Positions 38,258 through 46,631 of a stretch of 64,000 bases of DNA are shown piece after piece. A program made the position numbers and the translations under genes. Within the stretch, counting starts at the first letter, position 1, and each line of letters begins with the position of its first letter. The stretch covers positions 1,798,001 through 1,862,000 of the forward strand of contig NZ_CP010979.1 in NCBI RefSeq assembly GCF_000498395.2, in the 5' to 3' direction. The DNA comes from Pseudomonas putida S13.1.2 (lineage in GTDB: Bacteria > Pseudomonadota > Gammaproteobacteria > Pseudomonadales > Pseudomonadaceae). The notes below the pieces were generated by a model. The model ran no database searches, was not told the origin of the DNA, and saw only the letters and a list, made by a program, of their open reading frames with translations.

Positions 38258-39142
38258 ATGTCTACCCTCTTCCTTACCCACCTGCGCCGCCGCTGGCTCA
38301 CCTGTTTGTGCGCCACCTTGCTGGTCATTGGCCTACCCTCCAGCTGCGCCATGCTGCAGCACAAGGAGCGCGAGCTGGTGTTCCGTATCGAGCCTGGCCA
38401 AGCCAGCTGGTTCCGCGGTTTGCCCAGCGACGTGCAGGAACTCGACCTGCGCCCGCGCAGCTTCAGCGATAACCAGAGCCTGCACGCCTGGTGGTGGCCG
38501 GCCAAACGCGCCAATGCCCCGGCGGTGCTCTACCTGCACGGCGTGCGCTGGAACCTTACCGGCCAATTGTTCCGCATCGAGCAGCTGCATGCCATGGGCT
38601 ACTCGGTGCTGGCCGTGGATTACCGTGGCTTTGGCCAGAGCCGGGGCGACCTGCCATCCGAGGCCACGGTGTACGAAGATGCCCGCATTGCGTGGGAGCG
38701 CTTCGCCCAGCTGCAGCCGGATGCCGGCAAGCGCCTGATATTCGGTCATTCGCTGGGCGGCGCGGTGGCGGTGGAACTGGCCAGTGAACTGGCCCGTGAA
38801 GCGCAGCAAAGCGGCGTTGGGGCGCCGGCACGCGGGTTGATCCTTGAGTCGACCTTCACCTCCCTGGGCGATGTCGCGGCAGCGGTGGCCAATACCTCCC
38901 TGCCGGTGCGCTGGTTGATGTCGCAGAAGTTCGACTCGCTGGACAAGATCAGCGACATCGGCCTGCCGGTGCTGCTGGTGCATGGGATGGATGACCGGTT
39001 CGTACCGCCGCGCTTCAGCCAGCAACTGTTCGACGCAGCCCGGCAGCCCAAGACATTGCTGCTGGTGCCGGGGGCGACCCATAACAACAGTATGAGCCTG
39101 GCCGGGCAGCGTTACAGGCAGGCAATACAGGCGCTGCTCTGA
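38258..39142 (+). CDS. Alpha/beta hydrolase, envelope-anchored (probable)
   Basis: This 294-residue protein has an N-terminal hydrophobic segment (~14-32, ending PSSC; a possible but non-ideal lipobox) and an alpha/beta hydrolase fold. The nucleophile Ser165 is in GHSLGG, the acid Asp245 or Asp246 in HGMDD, and His275 in GATHNNS. It resembles the BEM46/DUF-type serine hydrolases. The substrate is unknown. It is flanked by the benR intergenic region and a REP half, so it is a single-gene unit. Confidence 0.88.
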   Translation: MSTLFLTHLRRRWLTCLCATLLVIGLPSSCAMLQHKERELVFRIEPGQASWFRGLPSDVQELDLRPRSFSDNQSLHAWWWPAKRANAPAVLYLHGVRWNLTGQLFRIEQLHAMGYSVLAVDYRGFGQSRGDLPSEATVYEDARIAWERFAQLQPDAGKRLIFGHSLGGAVAVELASELAREAQQSGVGAPARGLILESTFTSLGDVAAAVANTSLPVRWLMSQKFDSLDKISDIGLPVLLVHGMDDRFVPPRFSQQLFDAARQPKTLLLVPGATHNNSMSLAGQRYRQAIQALL

Positions 39143-39192
39143 ACCGTCCAGTGGCCCTTGGTGGCTGACATCCTGGGGGCGTTGCGCGCCCC

Positions 39193-39221
39193 TTTCGCGA
39201 CACAAGGCCGCTCCCGCAAGG
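39193..39221. repeat. Single REP half-element
   Basis: TTTCGCGACACAAGGCCGCT followed by CCCGCAAGG is one arm of the CGACACAAGGCCGCTCC type, without a clear partner, between two convergent genes. Confidence 0.65.
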
Positions 39222-39241
39222 GTCTGCGCAACGGCTAAGGC

Positions 39242-39973
39242 TCACTGCACCGGCAAAAAGTTCATCAGCAACAGGCTTTGCGCGTAATTCAAGCCAATCC
39301 GCCGATAACGCTCATCCAGCAACTCGGCCAGCAAGTCCAGCCGCGCCACGATCTTGCCGAACTCCACGGCAAAGCTGAGGTTGCTGCCCTCCTCCGAGAT
39401 CTCATTGGAGAACAGCAGCAACACCCCATTGGCATCCTGCCGCTGGCTGAGCATCCATGTCGCCTTCTCGATATTGCGCGCTGCGTTGTTGACGAACAGC
39501 GGGTCGATGGTATCGGTCATGTAGAACTCGGTACGCCCGCCATGTGCAGTGATCAGCATGCTGCCGATGGCGTAGATGAATGCACCCACCCGATCACCGC
39601 GAAACTCCGGGCTCAGGGCGTAGCTCAACGCAGCCAGGTCGCGGCGGTTGCCCAGTTGCGGCAGCGGCAGGCGTTGTTCGATGGCCATGCGTATCTGGCG
39701 CTCGGCCGTGGCGGCATCCACGTAGCCCGACATCTTCCACTGGTTGGGGTTGCGCAGGTACAGCTTGTTCATCAGCACGTACAGGCTTTGCAAGTTGTCG
39801 CGCATCGACAGCGTGGCCAGGCGGTCGACGCTGGTCTGGAACAACTCACTGGGTTTGCCGTTGCCAAACTGGCTGACAATATCGCGGCCCTGCTCCTGGG
39901 TGCAGGCGCACAGGCATGTGAGCGCGCCTGCCAAAAGCAGGCGCGGGAGGAAATTCGGGTAGCTTGCAACCAT
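39242..39973 (-). CDS. Conserved Pseudomonas lipoprotein of unknown function
   Basis: This 243-residue protein has a signal peptide ending in LTCLCAC, a lipobox-type motif with acylated Cys near residue 24. The mature part is mostly helical, with a segment GDRVGAFIYAIGSMLITAHGG that could pack into a membrane and a polar C-terminus. I know no domain name for it with certainty. I chose ATG at 39971-39973 (MVASYPNFL). It stands alone between REP DNA and the hisN-like gene. Outer-membrane or periplasmic location is inferred. Confidence 0.75.
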   Translation of the reverse strand: MVASYPNFLPRLLLAGALTCLCACTQEQGRDIVSQFGNGKPSELFQTSVDRLATLSMRDNLQSLYVLMNKLYLRNPNQWKMSGYVDAATAERQIRMAIEQRLPLPQLGNRRDLAALSYALSPEFRGDRVGAFIYAIGSMLITAHGGRTEFYMTDTIDPLFVNNAARNIEKATWMLSQRQDANGVLLLFSNEISEEGSNLSFAVEFGKIVARLDLLAELLDERYRRIGLNYAQSLLLMNFLPVQ

Positions 39974-40076
39974 CGGCACCGGGTCGATATTCGGCGGCCG
40001 CACCGGGGGTTAGTGCAGCCTGGCCAAGCATAGAGCCCGGAAATCGTAAAAAGTGCAGTGATCGGGGATTTGTGGC

Positions 40077-40868
40077 TCACATGGCGTGTCGCAACAGCTC
40101 CACTACCTGCGCATGCAGCACTGGGTCCCCGCATGCCACCACGCACCCGCCATTTTGCGCAGAGCTGCCATCCCAGGCCGTAATCACCCCGCCCGCCCCT
40201 TCGATGATCGGCATCAGCGCCTGTACGTCATACGGCTGCAGGCTGGCCTCGATGATCACGTCGACAAAGCCCGACGCCAGCATGCAGTAGGCATAGCAAT
40301 CGCCACCATAGCGCATCAAGCGCGCCTTACCGGCAGCCGCCTCGAACGCGGCTTTGCGCTCGGCGGTGTCAAACATGTCCGGCGTGGTGCACATCAGCGT
40401 GGCTGAAGCCAGGTCGGCACAGGCACGGGTTTTCAGTGGCGTACCGCTGCGCCAGGCACCGTCAGGGGTACCGACAAAGCGTTCACCGGTGAATGGCTGA
40501 TTCATCACGCCAACCACTGGGCGCGTGCCATCGTTCAGGGCAATCAACGTGCCCCACAACGGCAGGCCGGTGATGAAGGCACGGGTACCGTCGATCGGGT
40601 CGAGCACCCAGGTCAACGGGCTGCTGCCGACAGCCACGCCTGCCTCTTCACCAAGAATACCGTGGTCAGGGTAGCGGGCCTGGATCAGCTCGCGCATGGC
40701 GTCCTCGGCCGCCTTGTCAGCCACCGTTACCGGGTCGTACAGGCGCCCGCCCTTGTCCTCCACATCCAGGCTGGCGCGAAAGTATGGCTTGATCGCCACT
40801 GCGGCAGCATCGGCCAACTGCTCGGCGAAGGCGCGAAATTCGTCGATCTGTTCAGCACTCAGGGACAT
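40077..40868 (-). CDS. Inositol-monophosphatase-family phosphatase (HisN-like histidinol-phosphatase)
   Basis: This 263-residue protein has GEEAG, DPIDGTRAF and a C-terminal PYDVQALMPIIEGAGG; these bind the Mg2+ ions and phosphate in the IMPase fold. RYGGDCYAYCMLASG and SLQPYDVQAL are seen in the HisN type, which dephosphorylates histidinol phosphate. Other substrates of the family, such as inositol or nucleotide phosphates, cannot be excluded. It is a single gene; the start is ATG at 40866-40868. Confidence 0.88.
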   Translation of the reverse strand: MSLSAEQIDEFRAFAEQLADAAAVAIKPYFRASLDVEDKGGRLYDPVTVADKAAEDAMRELIQARYPDHGILGEEAGVAVGSSPLTWVLDPIDGTRAFITGLPLWGTLIALNDGTRPVVGVMNQPFTGERFVGTPDGAWRSGTPLKTRACADLASATLMCTTPDMFDTAERKAAFEAAAGKARLMRYGGDCYAYCMLASGFVDVIIEASLQPYDVQALMPIIEGAGGVITAWDGSSAQNGGCVVACGDPVLHAQVVELLRHAM

Positions 40869-41037
40869 GGGACAGGCCTCGTGACAATGATGGGGCGCGC
40901 ATCATACCCGACACGCGGCGCCAGCCGCACTCAAGCAGACGCCAGGTAAAAAAACCTGATTGGTTTTATCGGGTGCACACGGGTCTAGACTCAACAGAAC
41001 CAGCTAACCGGGGGGCTGCCACACGTGGAGGTGTGAG

Positions 41038-41928
41038 ATGAGCCAGTTCAAGCGCTTGTTTGTCATGCTCGGCCCGCAGATGCGCCATACGCCCGCGCTG
41101 CAACGCGCGGCGGCGCTGGCGGAGTCCAGCGGTGCACTGCTGGATATCAATGTGTTCGTCGACGATGTCGACACCTTTGGCTTGATGGGCGATGGCCGCG
41201 AACGTGAGCGGCTGCTCAGTGACAACCGCCAGTGGCTGGCCGATGAGGCCGAGCAGTTGGGCAATGCGGGCCTGGACGTGTCCACCGAACTGTTATTGAC
41301 CCGTGACCCGCTGGGCAGCGTGCTGGAACGCGTCGAACGGCAAGGCTGTGACCTGCTGGTCAAGGACGTGCAGCACGAACCGGTGCTCAAACGCCTGCTG
41401 GTCACGCCACTGGATTGGCAGCTGCTCAAGGACAGCCCGGTTGCCGTGCACCTGGTCAGCGACATCCGCCTGCCCCTGCCCCGGCAGATTGCCGCCGCCG
41501 TGGACCTCAACAGCCACGGTGCTGGCGAGCACCTGGATGAGCAGGTAATCAACTGCGCCCGTGCCCTGGCCCTGCAATGCAACGCCGAGCTTCACCTGCT
41601 GCATGTGTGCGACGCGGCCAAGACTCACATCGCCGACTTCGGCGCCGGCACCGTGACCATGCCCGGCTTCGATGGCAGCGTGCGTACTGCGCAGCGTGCG
41701 GCGTTCAATCGCCTGGGTGACCATCACCAGATCCCGCTGGAGCGACGGCACTTCCTGGAAGGCGCAGCGATCAGGGCCATTGCCCAGTTTGTCGGCCACA
41801 GCCGGGCGGATGTGATCGTGATGGGCAGCCACCGGCATGACGCCATGCAGACCTACCTGGGCGGCACCACAGCGCATGTACTGGAGCACCCGCTGTGCAA
41901 TGTGCTGGCAATCAAGGCCGTTGGTTGA
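41038..41928 (+). CDS. Tandem universal stress protein (UspE-like)
   Basis: This 296-residue protein has two Usp domains: ~1-140 (RLFVMLGPQ..., ending DLLVKDV) and ~150-296 (QIAAAVDL..., ending MGSHRHDAMQTYLGGTTAHVLEHPLCNVLAIKAVG). The second holds the nucleotide-binding pattern G-x2-G/x9/G/S. Such proteins are induced by stress or oxygen limitation and are cytoplasmic. GGAGG lies 7 bases before the ATG. I looked for an Anr box upstream and found none convincing. Confidence 0.92.
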   Translation: MSQFKRLFVMLGPQMRHTPALQRAAALAESSGALLDINVFVDDVDTFGLMGDGRERERLLSDNRQWLADEAEQLGNAGLDVSTELLLTRDPLGSVLERVERQGCDLLVKDVQHEPVLKRLLVTPLDWQLLKDSPVAVHLVSDIRLPLPRQIAAAVDLNSHGAGEHLDEQVINCARALALQCNAELHLLHVCDAAKTHIADFGAGTVTMPGFDGSVRTAQRAAFNRLGDHHQIPLERRHFLEGAAIRAIAQFVGHSRADVIVMGSHRHDAMQTYLGGTTAHVLEHPLCNVLAIKAVG

Positions 41929-42038
41929 GTGCTGGTATGCCTGCGCCGGCCTCTGCGCGGTTTGGCCCGCGAGGAGGCTGGCACGGCTTCCACCCGCTGG
42001 TATCTGGTACACCAGTGCCACTTAAAAATAATGCATCT

Positions 42039-42057
42039 GATAATGATTCGTAGTAGT
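42039..42057. promoter_or_regulatory. Fur-box-like site upstream of the TonB receptor gene
   Basis: GATAATGATTCGTAGTAGT agrees with 12 of 19 positions of the Fur consensus, with the left nine bases exact. It is 56 bases before the ATG, where a Fur site would block the promoter when iron is plentiful. Confidence 0.6.
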
Positions 42058-42112
42058 TTCGCGGCGCTTGCCCACCCTTCCTTCAGCGCCCTACTTCAGG
42101 ATCGTACCGTCG

Positions 42113-44248
42113 ATGCGTCGCACATTCGTTTCGCTTTGTGTGCTCCATGCTGTCTCCCCACTGGCCTCGGCCGAGCCTGAACCGCTCAGCGAACCCGCCC
42201 GGATCGAACTTCAGGCCCTCAGCATCACCGACACCGCCGACAGCGAACGCGCCGATGGCCCGGTCCAAGGCTACAAGGCCAGCCGCTCGGCCAGTGCCAC
42301 CCGTACCGACACGGCGCTGCACGAAACGCCGCAATCGGTCAGCGTGGTGCCCAAGGATGTGCTGCAGGACACCGGCGCCACGCGCCTGCAGGACGGGCTG
42401 GACTACGCCGGCGGTGTCGGCCGCGCCAACAACTTCGGCGGCCAGGGCCTGACCACCTTCACTGTGCGTGGTTTCACTACCGGCGAGTTCTACCGCAATG
42501 GCTTCCCGATCAACCGCGGCTACCCCAACGCCCCGGACGCCAATACCGTCGAGCGCCTGGAAGTGATCCGTGGCCCGGCCACCAGCCTGTATGGCCGCGG
42601 CGATCCCGGCGGCACGTTCAACGTGGTCAGCAAACAGCCACTGCCAGCGTCCAAGGTCACCCTGGGCAGTCAGTTCGATGACCAAGGCATGCACCGGGCA
42701 ACCCTTGATGCGACCGGGCCTCTGAACCAGGACGGCTCGCTGGCCTACCGCCTGAACCTGCTGGGCGAAGGTGGCGACAGCTTCCGCGATGACGTGCAAA
42801 GCGAGCGATATGATGTGGCACCGGTCATCAGCTGGCAGGTCAATGACGCCACGAAGATCATCTTCGAAGGCGACTTCATGCGTAACAACCACCCGCTGGA
42901 CCGCGGCCTGACACGGCTGCCCGGGCAGCTCGGAACAGCCTCACGCGATACCAACATCTGGGAAAAAGGCAGCGACAACCTGCTGCACAACGACAACAAC
43001 ATGGCCCAGTTACGCTTCGAGCACCTGCTTAACGACAACTGGTCCCTGGGCGGCGGCATGCAGTGGCTGGACGGCTCGCTCAAAGGCAATGCCGTGGAAG
43101 CCAATGGCTTGCAGCCCGACGGCCGTACCCTGGGGCGCAACTTCAACTACCGCAAGCTGGAGTGGACCGACCGGGATTACCAGCTCAACCTTACCGGGCA
43201 CTTCGACACCGCTGGCTTCGCCCATACGCTGCTGACCGGCATCGAGTACGAAGACTACGATTACAACTCGATTATCCAGCGCTCCGCGGCAGGCGCCACC
43301 GCCTACCCGATTGATATCTTCGACCCGGTGCTGGGCCAGGCGCGCCCTGCCCTGACCCGTACCACCACCCACGACAAGGAAAACCTCAAGACCTGGGCTT
43401 TCTTCGTCCAGGACCAGGTGGCCCTGACCGAGCGTCTGAAGGCCTTGGCAGGCGTGCGTTTCGAACGCTTCGAGCACGACTACGTCAACAAGCTCAGCGC
43501 AGCGGGTGACTTCAGCAAGGGCGAAAACGGTGTCACTCCGCGTTTCGGCCTGCTGTATGACCTGACCGACACCGTGGCGGTGTATGCCAACACCGCACGT
43601 TCATTCAAGCCCAACAGCGGTGCGCCTGCAGGTGCGACGGGGCGTGGTTTTGACCCTGAGAAGGGCAAATCCTACGAACTGGGCGTGAAATGGGAAGCGC
43701 CTGATCGCCAGTTGAGCGTGGACGCAGCGATCTACCATATCGTCAAGGAAAACGTACTGACGCGCGACCCGGCGGACCCCAACTACAGCGTCGCCGCTGG
43801 CCAGGTGCGCAGCCGCGGCCTGGACATCAACATTGCTGGCAACATCACCCCAGAGTGGCGGGTGATCGGCGGCTACGCTTATGTCGATGCCGAAGTTACC
43901 AAGGACAACCGCTTGCCCACCGGCACCCGCCTGGCAAACATTCCACGTAACAGCTTCAGCCTGCTCAACACCTATGAATTCCAGGATGGCTTCGTCAAAG
44001 GCCTGGGCCTGGGGGTCGGCGTGAAATACGTGGATGACCGTAATGGCCAGACCGAGGCGGTCACCTACAACATGGACCAGTACACCGTGGTTGACCTGCT
44101 AGGCTTCTACCAGCTCAATGAGCACGTACGCCTGAACCTGGACGTGAAAAACCTGTTCAACAAGGAATATGACGAAGGCGCATTCAACACCTACGCCTAC
44201 CCGGGAGCACCTCGGACGGTGCAGGCCGGGGTTTCCTATACGTTCTGA
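42113..44248 (+). CDS. TonB-dependent siderophore receptor
   Basis: The 711-residue precursor has a signal peptide (cleavage near SPLASAEP) and a TonB-box-like stretch (ELQALSITDT). A plug domain (ETPQSVSVVPKDVLQDTGATRLQDGL) precedes a 22-stranded barrel ending in VQAGVSYTF. It imports an iron chelate across the outer membrane with TonB energy. I chose the ATG at 42113 because it begins a good signal peptide; a start at 42068 does not. No sigma-factor gene pair flanks it. The ligand is unknown; the plug and RNVNLDVKNLFNKEYDE-type end resemble hydroxamate receptors. Confidence 0.92.
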   Translation: MRRTFVSLCVLHAVSPLASAEPEPLSEPARIELQALSITDTADSERADGPVQGYKASRSASATRTDTALHETPQSVSVVPKDVLQDTGATRLQDGLDYAGGVGRANNFGGQGLTTFTVRGFTTGEFYRNGFPINRGYPNAPDANTVERLEVIRGPATSLYGRGDPGGTFNVVSKQPLPASKVTLGSQFDDQGMHRATLDATGPLNQDGSLAYRLNLLGEGGDSFRDDVQSERYDVAPVISWQVNDATKIIFEGDFMRNNHPLDRGLTRLPGQLGTASRDTNIWEKGSDNLLHNDNNMAQLRFEHLLNDNWSLGGGMQWLDGSLKGNAVEANGLQPDGRTLGRNFNYRKLEWTDRDYQLNLTGHFDTAGFAHTLLTGIEYEDYDYNSIIQRSAAGATAYPIDIFDPVLGQARPALTRTTTHDKENLKTWAFFVQDQVALTERLKALAGVRFERFEHDYVNKLSAAGDFSKGENGVTPRFGLLYDLTDTVAVYANTARSFKPNSGAPAGATGRGFDPEKGKSYELGVKWEAPDRQLSVDAAIYHIVKENVLTRDPADPNYSVAAGQVRSRGLDINIAGNITPEWRVIGGYAYVDAEVTKDNRLPTGTRLANIPRNSFSLLNTYEFQDGFVKGLGLGVGVKYVDDRNGQTEAVTYNMDQYTVVDLLGFYQLNEHVRLNLDVKNLFNKEYDEGAFNTYAYPGAPRTVQAGVSYTF

Positions 44249-44254
44249 AAGGCT

Positions 44255-44273
44255 GGGGCCGCACAGCGGCCCC
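44255..44273. terminator. GC hairpin between convergent genes
   Basis: GGGGCCGC ACA GCGGCCCC forms an 8-base stem with a 3-base loop, just after the receptor stop and before the PagL stop. It lacks a long T run, so termination is probable but not certain. Confidence 0.6.
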
Positions 44274-44278
44274 CTGCT

Positions 44279-44800
44279 TCAGAAACCTTTGCTGTAGAAC
44301 AGCGAGTAGGACTCGATCCCGTCGTTAGGCTGCTTGATCCCCGCATTGGAATAATGCATCGCGCGAATCCCGACTTTCTGCTCCCCAGGCAGCTTCAGGC
44401 CGAAACCGATACGGTCTTCGAAGTTGACCGCCGACCCCATGCGCTGGTCACCCACGTCTGTCTTGGAAAACGCCGCCAGGCCGATGCCGGCCTCGATGTA
44501 CGGCGTGTAGGTGAAGCCACTGAATTCATAGGTGAACACCGGGCTGAAGGACAGCGAGTGCGCGCCACTGGCGTCACCGCCTTCCCAGTAGGTGTAGGCT
44601 GCATCCCAGTAACCAGTCACATAGCCGGTGTTGCTTTCCAGCCATTTCTTGTCCCAGTCGAACGACAGGCCGATACGGTAGGTCATGTCACCTTGGCTAG
44701 TGGCGCCCACGGCGCCTGACACCTGCGCGGCCTGGGCCAGGTTGGCCCCTGCAAAGGCCAGCACTGCAGCGGCCAGCGAAGCTGCGAAAAGGGTTTTCAT
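44279..44800 (-). CDS. pagL: PagL-type lipid A 3-O-deacylase
   Basis: This 173-residue precursor has a signal peptide (cleaved near LAQAAQ) and an eight-stranded outer-membrane barrel with C-terminal Phe. The catalytic triad His149, Ser151 and Glu163 is in MHYSNAGIKQPNDGIE, the PagL signature. It removes a 3-hydroxyacyl chain from lipid A. I chose ATG at 44798-44800 (MKTLFAASL). It is a single gene, convergent with the TonB receptor. Confidence 0.93.
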   Translation of the reverse strand: MKTLFAASLAAAVLAFAGANLAQAAQVSGAVGATSQGDMTYRIGLSFDWDKKWLESNTGYVTGYWDAAYTYWEGGDASGAHSLSFSPVFTYEFSGFTYTPYIEAGIGLAAFSKTDVGDQRMGSAVNFEDRIGFGLKLPGEQKVGIRAMHYSNAGIKQPNDGIESYSLFYSKGF

Positions 44801-45041
44801 CAACGACTCTCCTGATGGTCTACACGGCAAGCGGGGGCTTCGGCCCCTCGATCTTTTTTAAAGGGTGACCGACCGATCCAGAGCGGTCACACGAAGTAAT
44901 AGTTTTGGATTATTGTCCAGATAATCAGAAAGTTGAAAGTGAATTGCCACTATTGGCGAAATCACTGTTCAAGATGTGCCTTGCCGTGCGCAGGGCTTCA
45001 TGCGATTGACCCCCATTTACAGTGTTCAGATAGCCCCTTCC

Positions 45042-45069
45042 AGGCGGGGGTACATCTGTACTCCCGCCT
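45042..45069. terminator. Hairpin just downstream of the 45079-45522 gene
   Basis: AGGCGGGGGTACA and TGTACTCCCGCCT pair over 13 bases (one G-T pair) with a 2-base loop, immediately after the stop of the minus-strand gene. The T run is short, so it is a probable rather than certain terminator. Confidence 0.6.
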
Positions 45070-45078
45070 GTTTGTCCA

Positions 45079-45522
45079 TCAACGCCAGTTCAGGTTCACG
45101 TTCGTGGGGGCCTTGCCGTTCACGGTCACCCATTGCTGCACCGTCTCACCCTGGGCATTGCCAGTGACTTTGTACTTGCCGGGAGGCAGTTGCACATACA
45201 GCAGCGGCCCGGCATCCGTGACGCTGAGTACGGGCTGGCCTTGGGCATTCTGGATGTCGACTGTGGCACCGCTCTGGAACTTGCCTTCCGGGCCGGTCGA
45301 AAGCTCCACGTGCAGGTCATAGCCAGTGGTCTTGCGCAGCGCATTGGCTTCGTCCTGGCCAATACCACCTTGCAAGTAGCGCACGCCGTTCTGCTCCTGC
45401 GGTTGCAACTGCACGGCCTGCATGTCGATGGGGGCATTGAGGTCGGCAGCGGCAGCCAGGGTCCATGGCATGGCCAGGGTGACCAGCAACGCCGCGCCGA
45501 GGGCATAGTGGTGGTTACGCAT
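45079..45522 (-). CDS. Small periplasmic protein of unknown function
   Basis: This 147-residue protein has a signal peptide (cleaved near TLAAAAD). A short beta-rich domain (GPLLYVQLPPGKYKVTGNAQGETVQQWVTVNGKA) recalls carboxypeptidase-regulatory-like repeats. I do not recognise a named family with certainty. I chose ATG at 45520-45522 (MRNHHYALG) over one 18 bases upstream, because GGAGGG precedes it closely. It is a monocistronic unit between PagL and LysR genes. Confidence 0.8.
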   Translation of the reverse strand: MRNHHYALGAALLVTLAMPWTLAAAADLNAPIDMQAVQLQPQEQNGVRYLQGGIGQDEANALRKTTGYDLHVELSTGPEGKFQSGATVDIQNAQGQPVLSVTDAGPLLYVQLPPGKYKVTGNAQGETVQQWVTVNGKAPTNVNLNWR

Positions 45523-45655
45523 GGGACAACCCTCCTTCAAAGGATGGCTTACTTACTATCTGATCCTCTCGGGTTGAGGGTGTTCTGGCTGATGCACGGT
45601 TGTGCTCGTGACATTCGGCACTAAACCATCAAACCACTATGAATTTGCATATTTA

Positions 45656-46525
45656 TCAGGAGGCTGAGCGACCTTCTTCAAGCAGTTTCACGAACATGCT
45701 GAGACTTCGCGATACCGCGCCCCGCCGCCAGACCAGCCAGGTTTTCAGGTAGCGGAAATCTTCCGACATCGGCCAGGCGCTGACCGTGCTGCACCCGGGC
45801 ATATTGTCGAGCATGCTGCGCGGCATCATGGCCAGGCCTGCGCCAGCGCTGACGCAGGCCAACATGCCATGGTACGACTCCATCTCGTGAATCTTGCCCG
45901 GCACTGCCTGGTCCTTGACGAACCAGTTTTCGAAGTGATGGCGATACGAACAGTTGGCGCGGAAGGCGTAGATGCTTTCACCGTTCACATCCTGGGCGCG
46001 GGTAACTGGCGCGTGGTTGAGCGGTGCAATGACCATCATCTCTTCCTCGAACACCGGCATGCCTTCCAGTGTCGGGTGCAGCACCGGGCCGTCGACAAAG
46101 GCCGCCACCAGGCGGCCAGACAACACGCCTTCGAGCATGGTCCCAGATGGCCCGGTGGACAGGTCCAGGTCGACCTTGGGGTAGCGCTGGTTGTACGCCG
46201 CCAGCAAAGCCGGAATGCGCACCGCTGCGGTGCTTTCCAGCGAACCGAGGGCGAAGGTGCCCTGGGGGTCTTCACCGGCCACGGTCAGGCGGGCCTCGTG
46301 CACCAGGTCGAGGATGCGCCGGGTGTATTCGAGAAAATTCCAGCCTGCTGGCGACAGGCGCAGGCGGCTCTTCTCGCGAATGAACAGCTCAACGCCCAAG
46401 TCTTCTTCCAGCTGTTTGATGCGCGTGGTCAGGTTGGATGGCACCCGATGGATGTGCTGCGCGGCGGCACTGATGCTGCCCTGCTCTGCCACGGCCTTGA
46501 AAATCTCCAGTTGCACCAGGTCCAC
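45656..46525 (-). CDS. LysR-family regulator divergent from the succinate-semialdehyde dehydrogenase gene
   Basis: This 289-residue protein has an N-terminal helix-turn-helix ([29 protein letters not shown], close to the E. coli PtrR/YneJ pattern as I recall it) and a substrate-binding domain ending [11 protein letters not shown]. In E. coli PtrR is next to sad and controls it. The same divergent order is seen here, 106 bases apart, so this gene probably regulates the dehydrogenase. The effector is not known from sequence. Confidence 0.88.
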   Translation of the reverse strand: MDLVQLEIFKAVAEQGSISAAAQHIHRVPSNLTTRIKQLEEDLGVELFIREKSRLRLSPAGWNFLEYTRRILDLVHEARLTVAGEDPQGTFALGSLESTAAVRIPALLAAYNQRYPKVDLDLSTGPSGTMLEGVLSGRLVAAFVDGPVLHPTLEGMPVFEEEMMVIAPLNHAPVTRAQDVNGESIYAFRANCSYRHHFENWFVKDQAVPGKIHEMESYHGMLACVSAGAGLAMMPRSMLDNMPGCSTVSAWPMSEDFRYLKTWLVWRRGAVSRSLSMFVKLLEEGRSAS

Positions 46526-46631
46526 AGCCTTTCTCCAAACGTGAATGTTTCGCTCATTATTATTCAGTTTTCATTAAAGCCATAGCCCACTAGTCTGGCG
46601 TCACTGATTAACAACAACGAGAGTGTCCGCC

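Noticed and set aside
40930..41037. Possible Anr/FNR box upstream of the universal stress gene
   Set aside because: CTGATTGGTTTTATCGG has the wrong spacing between halves (7 in place of 4) and poor end matches.
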